Assembly: GCA_016844425.1 (NCBI GenBank)
Contig: JAERML010000005.1
Span: 1 to 19,601 of the forward strand
Reading direction: 5' to 3'
Source: Bacteroidota bacterium
GTDB lineage: Bacteria; Bacteroidota; UBA10030; UBA6906
Length of the DNA: 19,601 bases
In this document: positions 1 through 8,939 of the stretch, one piece after another
Layout of the letters: each line of letters starts with the position of its first letter
Position numbering within the stretch: position 1 is the stretch's first letter
Notes under the pieces: generated by a model
What the model was told of the DNA's origin: nothing
Databases searched by the model: none
The model's input: only the letters and a program-made list of their open reading frames with translations
Translations under genes and position numbers: made by a program

Positions 1-2
1 AC

Positions 3-1106
3 AGGAAGATCGAGAAGACGTTTAACCGGGCAGATAGCTCCCTCGTCATTACGGAAAACAACGTGATCACCGCTGTGAGGGATTTCGATATGGGCGTCTC
101 GGCAGGGACAAAAATCTATGGCATCTTCCAACCGGGCATCTTCGGCATCAAGGGGATCCGTCACCAGCTTTCCCCGTCGTTGACCTATACGTACCGGCCC
201 GACTTCTCGAAGCAGCGATACGGTTATTACGGTGCCTATGTGAACGAACGGAACCAGGTGGTGAAATACAGCTTCTACGAAGAGGAAGTTTTTGGCGCTC
301 CCGCAGCAGGAGAGCAGCAGGCGCTCGGGCTGAACATCGGGAATGTTTTTGAGATGAAGACAGCCGCGCACGACACTGCAAGCCAGGATAACAAGTTCCA
401 ACTCCTCAACCTCGGCCTCGGCATTTCATATAACTTCGCCGCCGATAGTCTCCGGTTCAGCGAACTTTCAATGAGCTACCGGACAAGCATCGGGGAGGCA
501 CTCACGATCGGCGGGGGAACCAGGTTCAACCTCTACAAGTTCGAGGTGGATCCGACCGACCCACTGCAGCGGGGATACCGTGTGAACAAGTTCTTGCTGA
601 AGGAAGAGGGGCGCCTGGCGCAGCTGACCAGCTTTAACATCAGCATCGGGACGAGGCTGAGCGGCGAGAAGAAGGAGACGAAGGCCGGTCCGATCAAGAC
701 TGCGGCCGACTCGCTTGCGGAGAAACAACGGCAGGGATACGTGGGATTGTACGACCAGGAAGCGCCAGATTTCAGTATCCCCTGGAACCTGGACCTCACC
801 TGGAATTTCAGCCAGAACCAAGCGGACCCGCGCGTGAAGCAGCGGAGCTCAAACATTGCTGCCGCGCTCGGGTTCAACCTCACGGAGTTCTGGAAGATCA
901 CCGCCAGCGCGAGCTACGACGTGCTCAACAACGAGTTTGCCGCGCCGCAGATCACCGTCTATCGTGACCTCCACTGCTGGGAGATGAACTTCAACTGGGT
1001 GCCGACGGGACTGTACCGGAACTTCCGGCTGGAAATCCGTCTGAAAGCGCCGCAACTACAGGACGTGAAGGTGACAAAGCAGGAGAGTGCGAGGGATATC
1101 TTCTAG
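3..1106 (+). CDS. LptD-like outer-membrane LPS assembly protein, C-terminal part
   Basis: This reading frame is open from the left edge, so the gene begins before the window; only its last 367 codons are present. The stretch around residues 40-60 reads G-I-K-G-I-R-H-Q-L-S-P-S-L-T-Y-T-Y-R-P-D-F, and near the end it has R-L-K-A-P-Q-L-Q-D-V-K-V. Both are typical of the large LptD-like barrel proteins of Bacteroidota, Chlorobiota and Ignavibacteria. Alternating polar and hydrophobic residues and many aromatics fit transmembrane beta strands. Known role of the family: inserting lipopolysaccharide into the outer leaflet of the outer membrane. The gene converges on clpX and is separated from it by a hairpin terminator. 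The family assignment is by recognition; whether this protein really handles LPS is inferred. Confidence 0.8.
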   Translation, partial: RKIEKTFNRADSSLVITENNVITAVRDFDMGVSAGTKIYGIFQPGIFGIKGIRHQLSPSLTYTYRPDFSKQRYGYYGAYVNERNQVVKYSFYEEEVFGAPAAGEQQALGLNIGNVFEMKTAAHDTASQDNKFQLLNLGLGISYNFAADSLRFSELSMSYRTSIGEALTIGGGTRFNLYKFEVDPTDPLQRGYRVNKFLLKEEGRLAQLTSFNISIGTRLSGEKKETKAGPIKTAADSLAEKQRQGYVGLYDQEAPDFSIPWNLDLTWNFSQNQADPRVKQRSSNIAAALGFNLTEFWKITASASYDVLNNEFAAPQITVYRDLHCWEMNFNWVPTGLYRNFRLEIRLKAPQLQDVKVTKQESARDIF

Positions 1107-1136
1107 GGCAAAGCAGTCAAAGGGACTGAAGCAGAA

Positions 1137-1165
1137 GGGACAGGCAAAGCGCCTGTCCCTTGTTT
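1137..1165 (+). terminator. Rho-independent terminator between converging lptD-like gene and clpX
   Basis: A perfect 9-bp inverted repeat (gggacaggc at 1137-1145 and gcctgtccc at 1151-1159) with a 5-base loop is followed by ttgttt on the plus strand. It lies in the 60-bp gap between two converging genes, just after the upstream stop. It ends the plus-strand transcript; on the minus strand the tail is poorer in T, but the same stem could help stop clpX transcription. Confidence 0.8.
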
Positions 1166-1166
1166 G

Positions 1167-2426
1167 TTACGCCGATTGTTTCTGCTCAGCGAACGTGTAG
1201 ATGGGGTCTTTCTTCTTGAGGACCACGTCCTTGGTAATAGTGCAGGTAGAAACGTTGGATCGATCGGGGAGGCCGTACATGATATCAAGCATCACCTCTT
1301 CGATGATGGAGCGGAGTGCACGGGCACCGGTGCCACGCTCGACCGCTCTCTGGACCACGGCCTTTAACGCCGATTCTTCAAACTCAAGATCCACCCCCTC
1401 CATCCGGAAGAGCTTCTTGTACTGCTTTACGATGGCGTTCTTCGGCTGGGTGAGGATGTTGAAGAGCGCCTCTTCGCCGAGTGAGTGGAGAGAGGAAACA
1501 AGCGGGAGCCGTCCCACAAACTCCGGGATCATCCCGAATTTCACGAGGTCTTCCGGCTGCACCAGCGGGAGGAAATTGTCGGCGTGACCATCCCGTTTCC
1601 CTTTGATGTCGGCGCCGAACCCCATCGGGTTCTGGTTGACACGCCGCGCAATGATCTTCTCCAGCCCATCGAACGCCCCGCCACAGATGAAGAGAATGTT
1701 CCTGGTGTTGATGTTGATCAGGCTCTGTTCCGGATGTTTCCGTCCGCCTTTGGGCGGCACGCCGGCGATGGTACCTTCGAGGATTTTCAAGAGAGCTTGC
1801 TGCACACCTTCGCCGGACACATCACGGGTGATGGACGCACTGTCGCTCTTCCGCGCAATTTTGTCGATTTCATCGATATAGACAATCCCCCGCTCTGCCT
1901 TTTCAATGTTATACTCGGCATTCTGGAGAAGGTGAACGAGAATCGTTTCCACATCGTCGCCGACGTATCCCGCCTCGGTCAGAGTTGTTGCGTCTGCAAT
2001 GGCGAAGGGAAGGTCCAGGATCCTGGCGAGCGTTTGTGCGAGCAGTGTCTTGCCGGTGCCGGTCGGCCCTATCAGCAGGATGTTGGTCTTGTCCAGCTCG
2101 ACGTCATCCAGATCATACAAACGGTCCTTGGCGTCGATCCGCTTGTAGTGGTTGTACACAGCCACGGCAAGGCTCTTCTTGGCCAGCTCCTGCCCGATCA
2201 CATATTCGTCCAGCGCTTTCTTGATCTGCAGGGGTGTGAGGCCGGCTTTGGACCCACGGCGTGCGGAGAATGCGGCGAGGTTGTTCCGGATGATATCGAC
2301 AGAACTCGAAACGCAGATATCGCAGATGTAGACATCAGGTCCCGCGATGATGCTCTGGACTTCCTCGGGGCTGCGCCCGCAGAAGGAGCAATGGATCTTC
2401 TCTCCGCCGCGTGTCTTGGTGGTCAT
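1167..2426 (-). CDS. clpX: ATP-dependent Clp protease ATP-binding subunit ClpX
   Basis: A 419-residue AAA+ unfoldase that feeds substrates into ClpP. The N-terminal zinc-binding domain has four cysteines at residues 13, 16, 35 and 38 (CSFC and CDIC). The AAA+ core shows Walker A GPTGTGKT near residue 120, the pore loop GYVGDD, Walker B with IDEIDK, the RKH loop (GGRKHPEQ), a GFGADIKG loop at the position of the IGF loop that docks on ClpP, and the sensor-2 segment [14 protein letters not shown]. Length and motif order are standard. ATG start 12 bp after the clpP stop, so the two are certainly cotranscribed. Nothing is missing. Confidence 0.98.
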   Translation of the reverse strand: MTTKTRGGEKIHCSFCGRSPEEVQSIIAGPDVYICDICVSSSVDIIRNNLAAFSARRGSKAGLTPLQIKKALDEYVIGQELAKKSLAVAVYNHYKRIDAKDRLYDLDDVELDKTNILLIGPTGTGKTLLAQTLARILDLPFAIADATTLTEAGYVGDDVETILVHLLQNAEYNIEKAERGIVYIDEIDKIARKSDSASITRDVSGEGVQQALLKILEGTIAGVPPKGGRKHPEQSLININTRNILFICGGAFDGLEKIIARRVNQNPMGFGADIKGKRDGHADNFLPLVQPEDLVKFGMIPEFVGRLPLVSSLHSLGEEALFNILTQPKNAIVKQYKKLFRMEGVDLEFEESALKAVVQRAVERGTGARALRSIIEEVMLDIMYGLPDRSNVSTCTITKDVVLKKKDPIYTFAEQKQSA

Positions 2427-2438
2427 GATGGATACCGG

Positions 2439-3056
2439 TTACTTCTTGGTTTCGCGTTCCTTTTTCAGGAACACGTTGTCGATTAACCCGTACGTCTTTG
2501 CCTGCTCGGAGGACATGTAGTTGTCACGGTCGGTATCCTTCTCCACACGGTCGAGAGGCTGGCCGGTGTGGACGGCAAGGATTTCGTTCAGGCGTTTCTT
2601 GGTGCGGAGTATTTCTTCCGCCTGGATGCTGATATCGGAGGCTGTTCCCTGCGCTCCGCCCCACGGTTGGTGGATCATGATACGTGAGTTGGGGAGTCCT
2701 GCTCGTTTCCCTTTCGCACCACCTGCGAGCAATACAGCCCCCATGCTTGCCGCCATGCCGATGCAGATCGTTGCAACGTCTGGCCGAATATACTGCATGG
2801 TGTCGTAAATGGCAAGGCCGGAGGATACGTTCCCCCCGGGGCTGTTGATATAGAGGCTAATATCTTTGTCGGGGTCTTCTGATTCGAGGAAGAGAAGCTG
2901 CGCGATCACGAGGCTGGCGATCGAATCGTCGATGGGTGTGCCGATGAAGACGATCCGCTCCTTGAGCAGGCGGGAGAAAATATCGTACGCTCGCTCGCCG
3001 CGACCGGTCTGTTCCACCACCATGGGGACCAGCTGATTCACAATTGTTGAACTCAT
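2439..3056 (-). CDS. clpP: ATP-dependent Clp protease proteolytic subunit ClpP
   Basis: A serine peptidase that forms the tetradecameric chamber of ClpXP. With the start chosen here it has 205 residues and the catalytic triad falls at Ser104 (GMAASMGA), His129 (MIHQPWGG) and Asp178 (DTDRD), with the same spacing as in E. coli ClpP. The ATG at 3056 is preceded by AGGAAG (3066-3061) four bases upstream. An in-frame start at 3086 would add ten residues without a family match, so it is not preferred. The C-terminal tail is rich in Lys and Glu. It lies between tig and clpX in the classic order. Confidence 0.97.
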   Translation of the reverse strand: MSSTIVNQLVPMVVEQTGRGERAYDIFSRLLKERIVFIGTPIDDSIASLVIAQLLFLESEDPDKDISLYINSPGGNVSSGLAIYDTMQYIRPDVATICIGMAASMGAVLLAGGAKGKRAGLPNSRIMIHQPWGGAQGTASDISIQAEEILRTKKRLNEILAVHTGQPLDRVEKDTDRDNYMSSEQAKTYGLIDNVFLKKERETKK

Positions 3057-3147
3057 GCAACTTCCTTTCGCTTGGTTGTTCAACACAGGGACCCGAAGCT
3101 CTTGCTCTATATCCTTCGTGCCCTTTGTGCCCTTGTGTTACTCCTTA

Positions 3148-4425
3148 TCATTGCTTGGACTTCTCGTCCACCACTTTTTCTTTGATCTTTGCCTGAGACT
3201 TGAGAAGCGCGACCACTTTATCCGTAAGGAGGCGATCGGCGGCCGAGCTGGATGATTTGTAATACTCCAGCAACCGCGCCGCATCGATGCCAATATGTGC
3301 AGCCTCCTTCTGGGCCAGTTGCTCGATCTCTTCGTCGGCTACTGTCAGATTTTCCACCTCCACGATTCGCTCCTTGAGCAGCATCCACTTTGCCTGCCAT
3401 GTGGCGTATTCCTTACTGTCCTCGCGGAACTTTTTCTCGTCAAAGTTCTTGGGGAGTTTCCTGTCTCGCGAACGGCTCTTGAGGTCTTCAACAAACGCGT
3501 CGATGAAATTGTTCACAAGGGAATCGGGAACCGGAAAATCATGTGCTTTGACGATCTCCGCGGCAAGTGCGTCTGACACCTTCTTCTCTGATTGCTCATC
3601 CCAGTACTTCTGAATGTCGGTCCGGAGGTTTTTCAAGAACTCGTCTTTCGAAGTCACTTTACCATCGGTGATCTTCTTGACCAGCTCGTCGTCAAACGCG
3701 GGCAGGTAGACCTTCTCGGTCTTCGTCACGGTCAGGGCGATGTGGACGGGGTGGGAGTGGTCTTCGTGTTGTGACTCGAACTTTGCGCGGCATGTTCCTC
3801 CGACTTCGGCAGATGCGAGGGCATCCCGAATTTCCTTGACAAGAGTTTCATCTGAAAGCGTAAATTTCGCTCCGGCAGTTTTCTTCCCAATCAGCGGCGT
3901 CCCCGCATCGTCCAGTTCTTGAACGTCGGCGGTGACGATGAACTCTGCCCCGGTCACCGCGGCAGCGTCTTCGGTGGTGCTGTTCGCATGGCGCAGGTGT
4001 TCCACTTCGCCGTTGAGTTCTTCATCAGTCACCGTGTGGACAGGTTTCTCGACTGAGATGCCCTTGTACTTCTTCAACACGATTGCAGGCTTGACTTCAT
4101 ACTTAATCTTGAACCGAAAATGCTCTCCGCGCTTGAAATCCATGTCCACCATGGACGGTTGCCCGAGGGGTTGGATGTTCCGGTCCGTCATGGCCTTCCG
4201 GTAGAACTCGCTGGCCACCGTGTCCAGCGACTCATGCTCGATTGCTTCCCCGTAGAGCTTCTTGATCATCCCCATCGGGACTTTTCCCTTGCGAAACCCT
4301 TTCAGCTCCACCTTGGGCTGGTACTTCTTGTACGCCTCTTCAAAGTGTGGCAGAAGTTCTGCGTGGCTGACCTCGATTTCTGCTTCCTGCAGGACTTCGG
4401 ATACCGTGTTGATGTTCACTTCCAC
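3148..4425 (-). CDS. tig: Trigger factor, ribosome-bound chaperone
   Basis: A 425-residue protein with the ribosome-docking signature GFRKGKVP near residue 43 in the N-terminal domain. A divergent FKBP-like middle part follows from about residue 150 to 240, then a long helical, charged C-terminal chaperone domain. Trigger factor binds the ribosomal exit tunnel at L23 and holds nascent chains. The start is GTG at 4425, with AAGGAAG about seven bases before it; a second in-frame GTG lies two codons later. It is first in the tig-clpP-clpX cluster, with 91 bp between it and clpP, and only 50 bp downstream of the tRNA-Leu-like sequence at 4476, so read-through from the tRNA genes is possible. Confidence 0.95.
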   Translation of the reverse strand: MEVNINTVSEVLQEAEIEVSHAELLPHFEEAYKKYQPKVELKGFRKGKVPMGMIKKLYGEAIEHESLDTVASEFYRKAMTDRNIQPLGQPSMVDMDFKRGEHFRFKIKYEVKPAIVLKKYKGISVEKPVHTVTDEELNGEVEHLRHANSTTEDAAAVTGAEFIVTADVQELDDAGTPLIGKKTAGAKFTLSDETLVKEIRDALASAEVGGTCRAKFESQHEDHSHPVHIALTVTKTEKVYLPAFDDELVKKITDGKVTSKDEFLKNLRTDIQKYWDEQSEKKVSDALAAEIVKAHDFPVPDSLVNNFIDAFVEDLKSRSRDRKLPKNFDEKKFREDSKEYATWQAKWMLLKERIVEVENLTVADEEIEQLAQKEAAHIGIDAARLLEYYKSSSSAADRLLTDKVVALLKSQAKIKEKVVDEKSKQ

Positions 4426-4475
4426 TTACGTTCTTCCTTCCCTGGTAACGATTTCGTGACTGCTCCCGTTGTGGG

Positions 4476-4556
4476 TGGGCATAGAGGGACTTGAACCCCC
4501 ACGGGTTTCCCCACTAGATCCTAAGTCTAGCGCGCCCGCCTGACCGCCGTTCACGC
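4476..4556 (-). pseudogene. Degenerate tRNA-Leu (anticodon UAG)
   Basis: The 3' two-thirds is a good class II tRNA-Leu: anticodon stem ctaga/tctag with loop cttagga (anticodon UAG), a variable arm with GGG/CCC pairing, a T arm with TTCAAGT, and 3' acceptor strand TATGCCC. The 5' end does not fit. The predicted 5' acceptor strand GCGTGAA pairs with it at only five of seven positions, two of them G-U, and the D arm is altered (GCGGTCAGGCGG). The expected partner GGGCATA exists instead at 4705-4711, beyond the intact tRNA. I read this as a damaged or recombined gene; a scanner may still score it as a tRNA. Confidence 0.6.
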
Positions 4557-4575
4557 TTGGATCCCCATGACCTTG

Positions 4576-4657
4576 TGGGTAGAGAGGGACTCGAACCCCC
4601 ACGGGTTACCCCACTAGCTCCTAAGGCTAGCGCGTCTACCAATTCCGCCATCTACCC
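4576..4657 (-). tRNA. tRNA-Leu(UAG)
   Basis: An intact 82-nt class II tRNA on the minus strand. The acceptor GGGTAGA/TCTACCC pairs perfectly, with A as discriminator. The D arm is GCG-GAATTGGTAGA-CGC, the anticodon stem ctagc/gctag encloses cttagga (anticodon UAG, reading CUN codons), the variable arm is GGG-GTAA-CCC-like, and the T arm has TTCGAGT. CCA is not encoded. It is flanked by two partial copies of a second tRNA-Leu. Confidence 0.92.
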
Positions 4658-4687
4658 CATAGCAGCCAACGTTCTTATAGCGGGCAG

Positions 4688-4711
4688 GTCTGCCAATTTC
4701 GCCATATGCCC
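4688..4711 (-). pseudogene. Isolated 5' half of a second tRNA-Leu
   Basis: On the minus strand this 24-base stretch reads as acceptor 5' strand GGGCATA, then TG, then a D arm GCGAAATTGGCAGAC, which is the start of a tRNA-Leu. The tRNA match ends abruptly after it. The acceptor strand is a perfect 7/7 complement of the 3' acceptor strand of the degenerate tRNA-Leu at 4477-4483, suggesting the two were once one gene. Confidence 0.55.
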
Positions 4712-4979
4712 GAAGATCAAACACCTGCGTGCTTTGCTGCAGTTCCTCAGAAAAACAGACAGGAAAACCACCTGCCGTCAGGCCGAAACGGGTTCCAAGA
4801 TACGCATTTTCTCCAGTAACATCAAGGAATTGGCCAACGCCGGAATGCCTGAGGCGCGGGAACATAACCGCCTCGGTCACTTGAAATGATAACCGGAATC
4901 CCGTAGCTTGCGTCCAATTTCAACCGGCAGATTCCCTGCCAGGTACAAGTCCACCGCATCGTTCGATGCATCCCAACAC
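4712..4979. other. Gene-free spacer between the tRNA-Leu cluster and ppk1
   Basis: I see no convincing gene here. It must hold the promoter of the minus-strand tRNA/tig transcript and that of ppk1, but I could not pick convincing -35/-10 pairs. An inverted repeat gcatcg-tt-cgatgc (4956-4969) sits 10 bases before the ppk1 start and could form a small hairpin over the ribosome-binding region, where no Shine-Dalgarno sequence is visible. Confidence 0.4.
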
Positions 4980-7043
4980 ATGAAAGAACGCGACATCCGC
5001 CTCAAGAACCGCGACCTGAGTTGGCTCTCTTTTAACCACCGCGTTCTGCAGGAGGCAGGGGACCCAACCGTGCCGCTCTACGAGAGGATCAAGTTTCTCG
5101 CTATCTTCTCTTCCAATCTCGATGAGTTCTTCCGTGTCCGGGTGGCATCCATCCGGGCGATGCGGAACCTGAAAAAGAAGGCGGCAAAAAAGCTGGAGTT
5201 CGATCCACAGCAACTCCTGAAGCGCATTCACAAAGTGGTGACGCTGCAGCAGGAGGAGTTCGGAGAGATCTTCCGGAACCAGATAAAAAAGGAGCTGAAG
5301 CGCGAGGGGATCTTCATCGTCCGGGAAACCGAGGTGAAGGGTGACCAGAAGGAATTCGTGTGTACGTACTTCCGAGAGCACGTCCAACAGCATATTGCAC
5401 CTGTCTTCCTGAGCAGTGAGAAGCAACCACCGTTTCTCGAGAACCGCCAATTGTATCTCGCGGTTCGGCTGCGTCGCAAGCCGCCTGGAGCACACCGGAA
5501 TGAACCCGACGAGATACACTATTGTCTGCTGGAGATCCCGACCTTACACCTTCCCCGGTTTCTTGTCATCCCGCACCCGAAGGGACATTATCCTGTGATG
5601 TTCCTCGACGATGTCATCCGACTCTGCCTCGGAGATATCTTCTCTCATCATATAGTGGATGGGGCGTGGTCCTTCAAGCTCACACGGGACGCCGAGCTGT
5701 ATATAGGCGACGAACTTGCTGGCGATCTGTTGGAAAAAGTGAAGAAAGCCCTCTCCAAACGCGGCACCGGCGTTCCCAGCCGGCTCCTCTACGACGAGGA
5801 AATGCCAAAGAAACTCCTTGCGTTGCTGGGGCAGATTTTTGAGTTGAATGAAGAAGACTTCGTTCCGGGTGGACGATACCACAACTTCAACGACTTCTTC
5901 AATTTTCCGAACCCAAAGCATCCAGCGTCCACATATGAACCGATGCCGCCGATCGACAGCAACGAGATGAACGCTCCGCTCGAGATGATCGAGAGGAACG
6001 ACGTGTTGCTGTACTATCCATATGACACATATGAGCCCGTGGTCCGATTCCTACAGGCAGCGGCGGACGACCCGGCGGTAACGTCAATCAAGATTACGCT
6101 GTATCGGGTGGCAAAGAACTCGCGCGTTGTCGAGCAGTTAATCCGTGCTGCGCAGAACGGCAAATCGGTCACGGCGTTCGTGGAAGTAAAAGCCCGGTTT
6201 GACGAAGAGTCAAACATCCATTGGGCGGAGGAGATGGAGAAAGCAGGCGCACGGGTGTTCTATAGTTTTCCGGAACTAAAGGTGCATGCCAAAATCTGTC
6301 TCGTCTCGCGGAAGGAAGGAGGTGAGCTCAGACACTATGCCTACCTCAGCACGGGCAATTTCAACGAGAATGCGGCGAGAGCCTATACGGATTTCGGGTT
6401 GTTTACCGCCGATGAGCGCCTCACACAGGAGGTAGAACAGGTCTTTAGCATTCTGTGCAGGGAGACGAGAAAGGGACGCTTCAAGCATCTTCTGGTCCCA
6501 CCGTTTAACATGCGCGAGAAGTTCGAGAAATTAATGGAGAACGAGATAAAGGAAGCCCGGCATGGCCGGAACGCCTCTTTTATTGCCAAGATGAACAGTC
6601 TTGAAGATCCAGCGATGATTGCCAAACTCTACGAAGCAAGTCAGGCAGGTGTCCAGTGTACACTGATCGTCCGGGGCATTTGCTGCCTGATTCCCGGTGT
6701 CAAAGGAATGAGCGAGAACATCAGAGTGATCAGTATCGTCGATCGGTACCTGGAACATGCGCGTGTTTTTGTGTTCCACAACGGAGGAGAGGAGCTGTAC
6801 TATCTTGCGTCGGCGGATTGGATGCGAAGGAACCTGAGCCGTCGGATCGAGGTGGGATTCCCGATATACGAAGAACGGATCCGCGGTCAGGTGCGGGCTA
6901 TTCTTGATCTTCAATTGCAGGACACCGTGAAGGCACGCATCATCAACAAGAGTCAGAACAACAAGGACCGGCAGAAGAACGACAGTGAACTCCTTCGCTC
7001 CCAGTACGCGATCTATGACGTTGTGAAAAGTTGGAGAGAATGA
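4980..7043 (+). CDS. ppk1: Polyphosphate kinase PPK1
   Basis: The enzyme reversibly builds polyphosphate from ATP through a phosphohistidine. It has 687 residues. The N-terminal domain begins with NRDLSWLSFNHRVL, followed by the head domain and two PLD-like catalytic domains. His436 in KVHAKICLV and His593 in EHARVFVFHNGG match the autophosphorylated and acid/base histidines of E. coli PPK1 (H435, H592) almost number for number, which supports the ATG at 4980 over the in-frame TTG at 4908. Other family motifs are ITLYRVAKNSRV and VEVKARFDEESNIHW. No clear Shine-Dalgarno sequence precedes the start. It converges on the histidine kinase gene with only 14 bp between the stop codons and no obvious terminator. 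Confidence 0.96.
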   Translation: MKERDIRLKNRDLSWLSFNHRVLQEAGDPTVPLYERIKFLAIFSSNLDEFFRVRVASIRAMRNLKKKAAKKLEFDPQQLLKRIHKVVTLQQEEFGEIFRNQIKKELKREGIFIVRETEVKGDQKEFVCTYFREHVQQHIAPVFLSSEKQPPFLENRQLYLAVRLRRKPPGAHRNEPDEIHYCLLEIPTLHLPRFLVIPHPKGHYPVMFLDDVIRLCLGDIFSHHIVDGAWSFKLTRDAELYIGDELAGDLLEKVKKALSKRGTGVPSRLLYDEEMPKKLLALLGQIFELNEEDFVPGGRYHNFNDFFNFPNPKHPASTYEPMPPIDSNEMNAPLEMIERNDVLLYYPYDTYEPVVRFLQAAADDPAVTSIKITLYRVAKNSRVVEQLIRAAQNGKSVTAFVEVKARFDEESNIHWAEEMEKAGARVFYSFPELKVHAKICLVSRKEGGELRHYAYLSTGNFNENAARAYTDFGLFTADERLTQEVEQVFSILCRETRKGRFKHLLVPPFNMREKFEKLMENEIKEARHGRNASFIAKMNSLEDPAMIAKLYEASQAGVQCTLIVRGICCLIPGVKGMSENIRVISIVDRYLEHARVFVFHNGGEELYYLASADWMRRNLSRRIEVGFPIYEERIRGQVRAILDLQLQDTVKARIINKSQNNKDRQKNDSELLRSQYAIYDVVKSWRE

Positions 7044-7057
7044 TGGAGTGGAGAGTA

Positions 7058-8809
7058 CTACATCCCTCGCGGGAGAATGAGGCGGAAGGTGGTGCCAACA
7101 TTGGGAGTCGATTCGATCTCGATTTTCCCTTTGTGGTCGTCCACGATTTTCTTTACGATGGCGAGCCCGAGACCGGTCCCCCGTTTCTTCCCATGGGTAA
7201 AGAACGGCTCGAACACGCGCGCACGGATTTCCGGTGACATACCAACGCCCGTGTCGATGAATTCTATGTAGATGGAAGAGTCCGCCCTGTGTGTGCGAAC
7301 CGTAAGGGTGCCGCCATTCGGCATGGCATCCACGGCGTTGCCCGCGAGGTTGTACAAGACCCGGATCATCTTCTCAACGTCCAGGACGCAGCGGTCGGTG
7401 TATTCATAGCGTCGTTCCAGCTTGACCTTCTTCCGTTCGAAGTCGGCCTCAAGGAATTTCAAAGCCCCTTCCATTACCTCCTCCAACCGAATGGGTTTCG
7501 CGTTCATCTCGCTCACCCCCCGGGAGAAATCGAGAATCTCCTGTGTCATCTTCACAAAGCGGTCCACCTGGCGGATGATCTCCTCCGCCATCCGGGCAAG
7601 GTCGGTGCCACCCGATTTTTTCTGGATCACCTGGGCATACAGGCGGAGTGTGGTCATCGGGTTCTTGATGTCGTGGATAATCGAGCTGGCCATCCGTCCC
7701 ACAGCCGAGAGCCGCTCGTTCTTCACCATCTCCCGCGCAATCCGCGCATTCTCCACGGCGATTGCCGCGTGGACGGAGAGTCCATCGATGAACGACGCGT
7801 CCTCAGCGGTGAAGGACCCCTTGTGTTTGTTCAAGAACTGGAACACTCCTACGATCTTCCCCTCTTTGTCCCGCATGGGCATACAGAGGACATTGTGAGT
7901 CTTGTAGCCGCTCTTCCGGTCGATCTCGGGGTTGAACCGGGGATCACGATAGGCGTCGGTAATGTTCACGGTCTCACCGGTCTTTGCTACATAGCCTGCG
8001 AGGCCTTTCCCAATCGGGAGGCGGATCTCCACCATGTCTTTACCTTGCGCTGCCTTCGACCAGAGCTCATGGTTCGGCTCATCGACCAGGTACAGAGTCC
8101 CCCGATCAGCTTTGATGCTATGCGCCGCAGCGTCAAGAATGATCACCAACAGCTTGTCAATGTCAATCGTGGAATTGACGATCTTGCTTGCTTCAATCAG
8201 GAGATTGAGCTTTTCCATCTTTGCCCGTGAGGCCAGGGCATGCCGTTCGAGTTCCCGGACAAATGTCTGGTCCATTGTCCGGAGGCGGAGTACGAGGTTG
8301 TTCAGGAGGTTGAATGTGAAGGCGTCGCTTTCCTTGATGAGGGATCGGAAATCGGAAGCACTGAAGCTGACGATAGCCGTGTTATCCAGCGCCTCCGCGC
8401 GTGCCGAGCGGGGAAGGCCGTCGATGATCGACAATTCACCGAAGAAATCTCCTTCATGCAACACTGCGAGCAGCGATTCATTGCCGTATTTTGTATATTT
8501 CTTAATGCTGACCCTCCCCTCCGCAATCAGGTAGAGGTCGCGCCCCCGGGTTGATTCGTCAAAAATAATCTCGCCGGCCTTAAAACGCCCGACAGTTAGC
8601 TTGGGGATGATTGCTGTGAAGCTTCGCTTGCTGACGTTGGTGAAAAGTATGTTGCGGTGAAGCCGGGCGAGAAGATCATCAGTAATTACGGGTCGTCGGC
8701 GGGGGGGCTTGAGCGTGGTAACGGGCGCCCGAACAACGCTCCGGTCTCGAGACAACATTGTTGGCCGATGTGATGAAGGGAAAGTCTTTCTGGTGTTCTT
8801 GCGTTTCAT
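7058..8809 (-). CDS. Soluble sensor histidine kinase with cNMP-binding and GAF domains
   Basis: From the ATG at 8809 this is a 583-residue protein without membrane segments. Domains in order: CRP-like cyclic-nucleotide-binding fold (about 45-160, with FFGELSIIDGLPRSARA, the phosphate-binding cassette including Arg-Ser), a helical linker, a GAF domain (about 190-340), HisKA with phospho-acceptor His379 in HDIKNP, and an HATPase domain with N box NLAGNAVDAM, G1 DTGVGM, FEPFFTHGKKRGTGLGL. It should autophosphorylate in response to a cytosolic small molecule, possibly a cyclic nucleotide. No response regulator is encoded nearby, so it is an orphan kinase. The start is uncertain: ATG at 8758 is the alternative, and neither has a good Shine-Dalgarno sequence. 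A strong promoter lies at 8963-8935, giving a leader of over 100 bases. Confidence 0.9.
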   Translation of the reverse strand: MKRKNTRKTFPSSHRPTMLSRDRSVVRAPVTTLKPPRRRPVITDDLLARLHRNILFTNVSKRSFTAIIPKLTVGRFKAGEIIFDESTRGRDLYLIAEGRVSIKKYTKYGNESLLAVLHEGDFFGELSIIDGLPRSARAEALDNTAIVSFSASDFRSLIKESDAFTFNLLNNLVLRLRTMDQTFVRELERHALASRAKMEKLNLLIEASKIVNSTIDIDKLLVIILDAAAHSIKADRGTLYLVDEPNHELWSKAAQGKDMVEIRLPIGKGLAGYVAKTGETVNITDAYRDPRFNPEIDRKSGYKTHNVLCMPMRDKEGKIVGVFQFLNKHKGSFTAEDASFIDGLSVHAAIAVENARIAREMVKNERLSAVGRMASSIIHDIKNPMTTLRLYAQVIQKKSGGTDLARMAEEIIRQVDRFVKMTQEILDFSRGVSEMNAKPIRLEEVMEGALKFLEADFERKKVKLERRYEYTDRCVLDVEKMIRVLYNLAGNAVDAMPNGGTLTVRTHRADSSIYIEFIDTGVGMSPEIRARVFEPFFTHGKKRGTGLGLAIVKKIVDDHKGKIEIESTPNVGTTFRLILPRGM

Positions 8810-8930
8810 CCAGCGCCAAAGCCTGACAGAAGGAGATGGTGTGTTCCCCGAACGACACGCGGGTGGGAGCGAGGGCCACGAGTAATCTGTTTGTTGCCCA
8901 AGGTCATGCAACAAGTGTATCGCGCTTTCG

Positions 8931-8939
8931 TGGTATAAT
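8931..8939 (+). promoter_or_regulatory. Extended -10 promoter for the ABC exporter operon
   Basis: The plus strand has TGgTATAAT: a perfect -10 hexamer (8934-8939) with the TG extension. No good -35 is seen 16-18 bases upstream, as is common for extended -10 promoters. The predicted start near 8946 gives a leader of about 50 bases before the ATG at 8996. Confidence 0.6.

Noticed and set aside
1485..2486. 333-codon plus-strand frame antisense to clpX
   Set aside because: It lies wholly opposite a certain clpX gene and has no domain or credible start; it arises from GC-biased third codon positions.
4476..4720. Mobile-element attachment site in the tRNA-Leu cluster
   Set aside because: Partial tRNA copies can mark integration, but no integrase, long direct repeat or foreign gene block is seen on either side.
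4557..4889. Open frame of 110 codons beginning with GREGLEPPR-like sequence
   Set aside because: This is the well-known spurious translation antisense to a tRNA-Leu gene; the rest shows no recognisable protein.
4908..4979. TTG start 24 codons upstream of the ppk1 ATG
   Set aside because: With the ATG at 4980 the two catalytic histidines fall at 436 and 593, matching E. coli PPK1 numbering; the added residues do not match the family.
7289..8230. 313-codon plus-strand frame antisense to the histidine kinase
   Set aside because: The opposite strand has clear kinase and GAF motifs; this frame has none.
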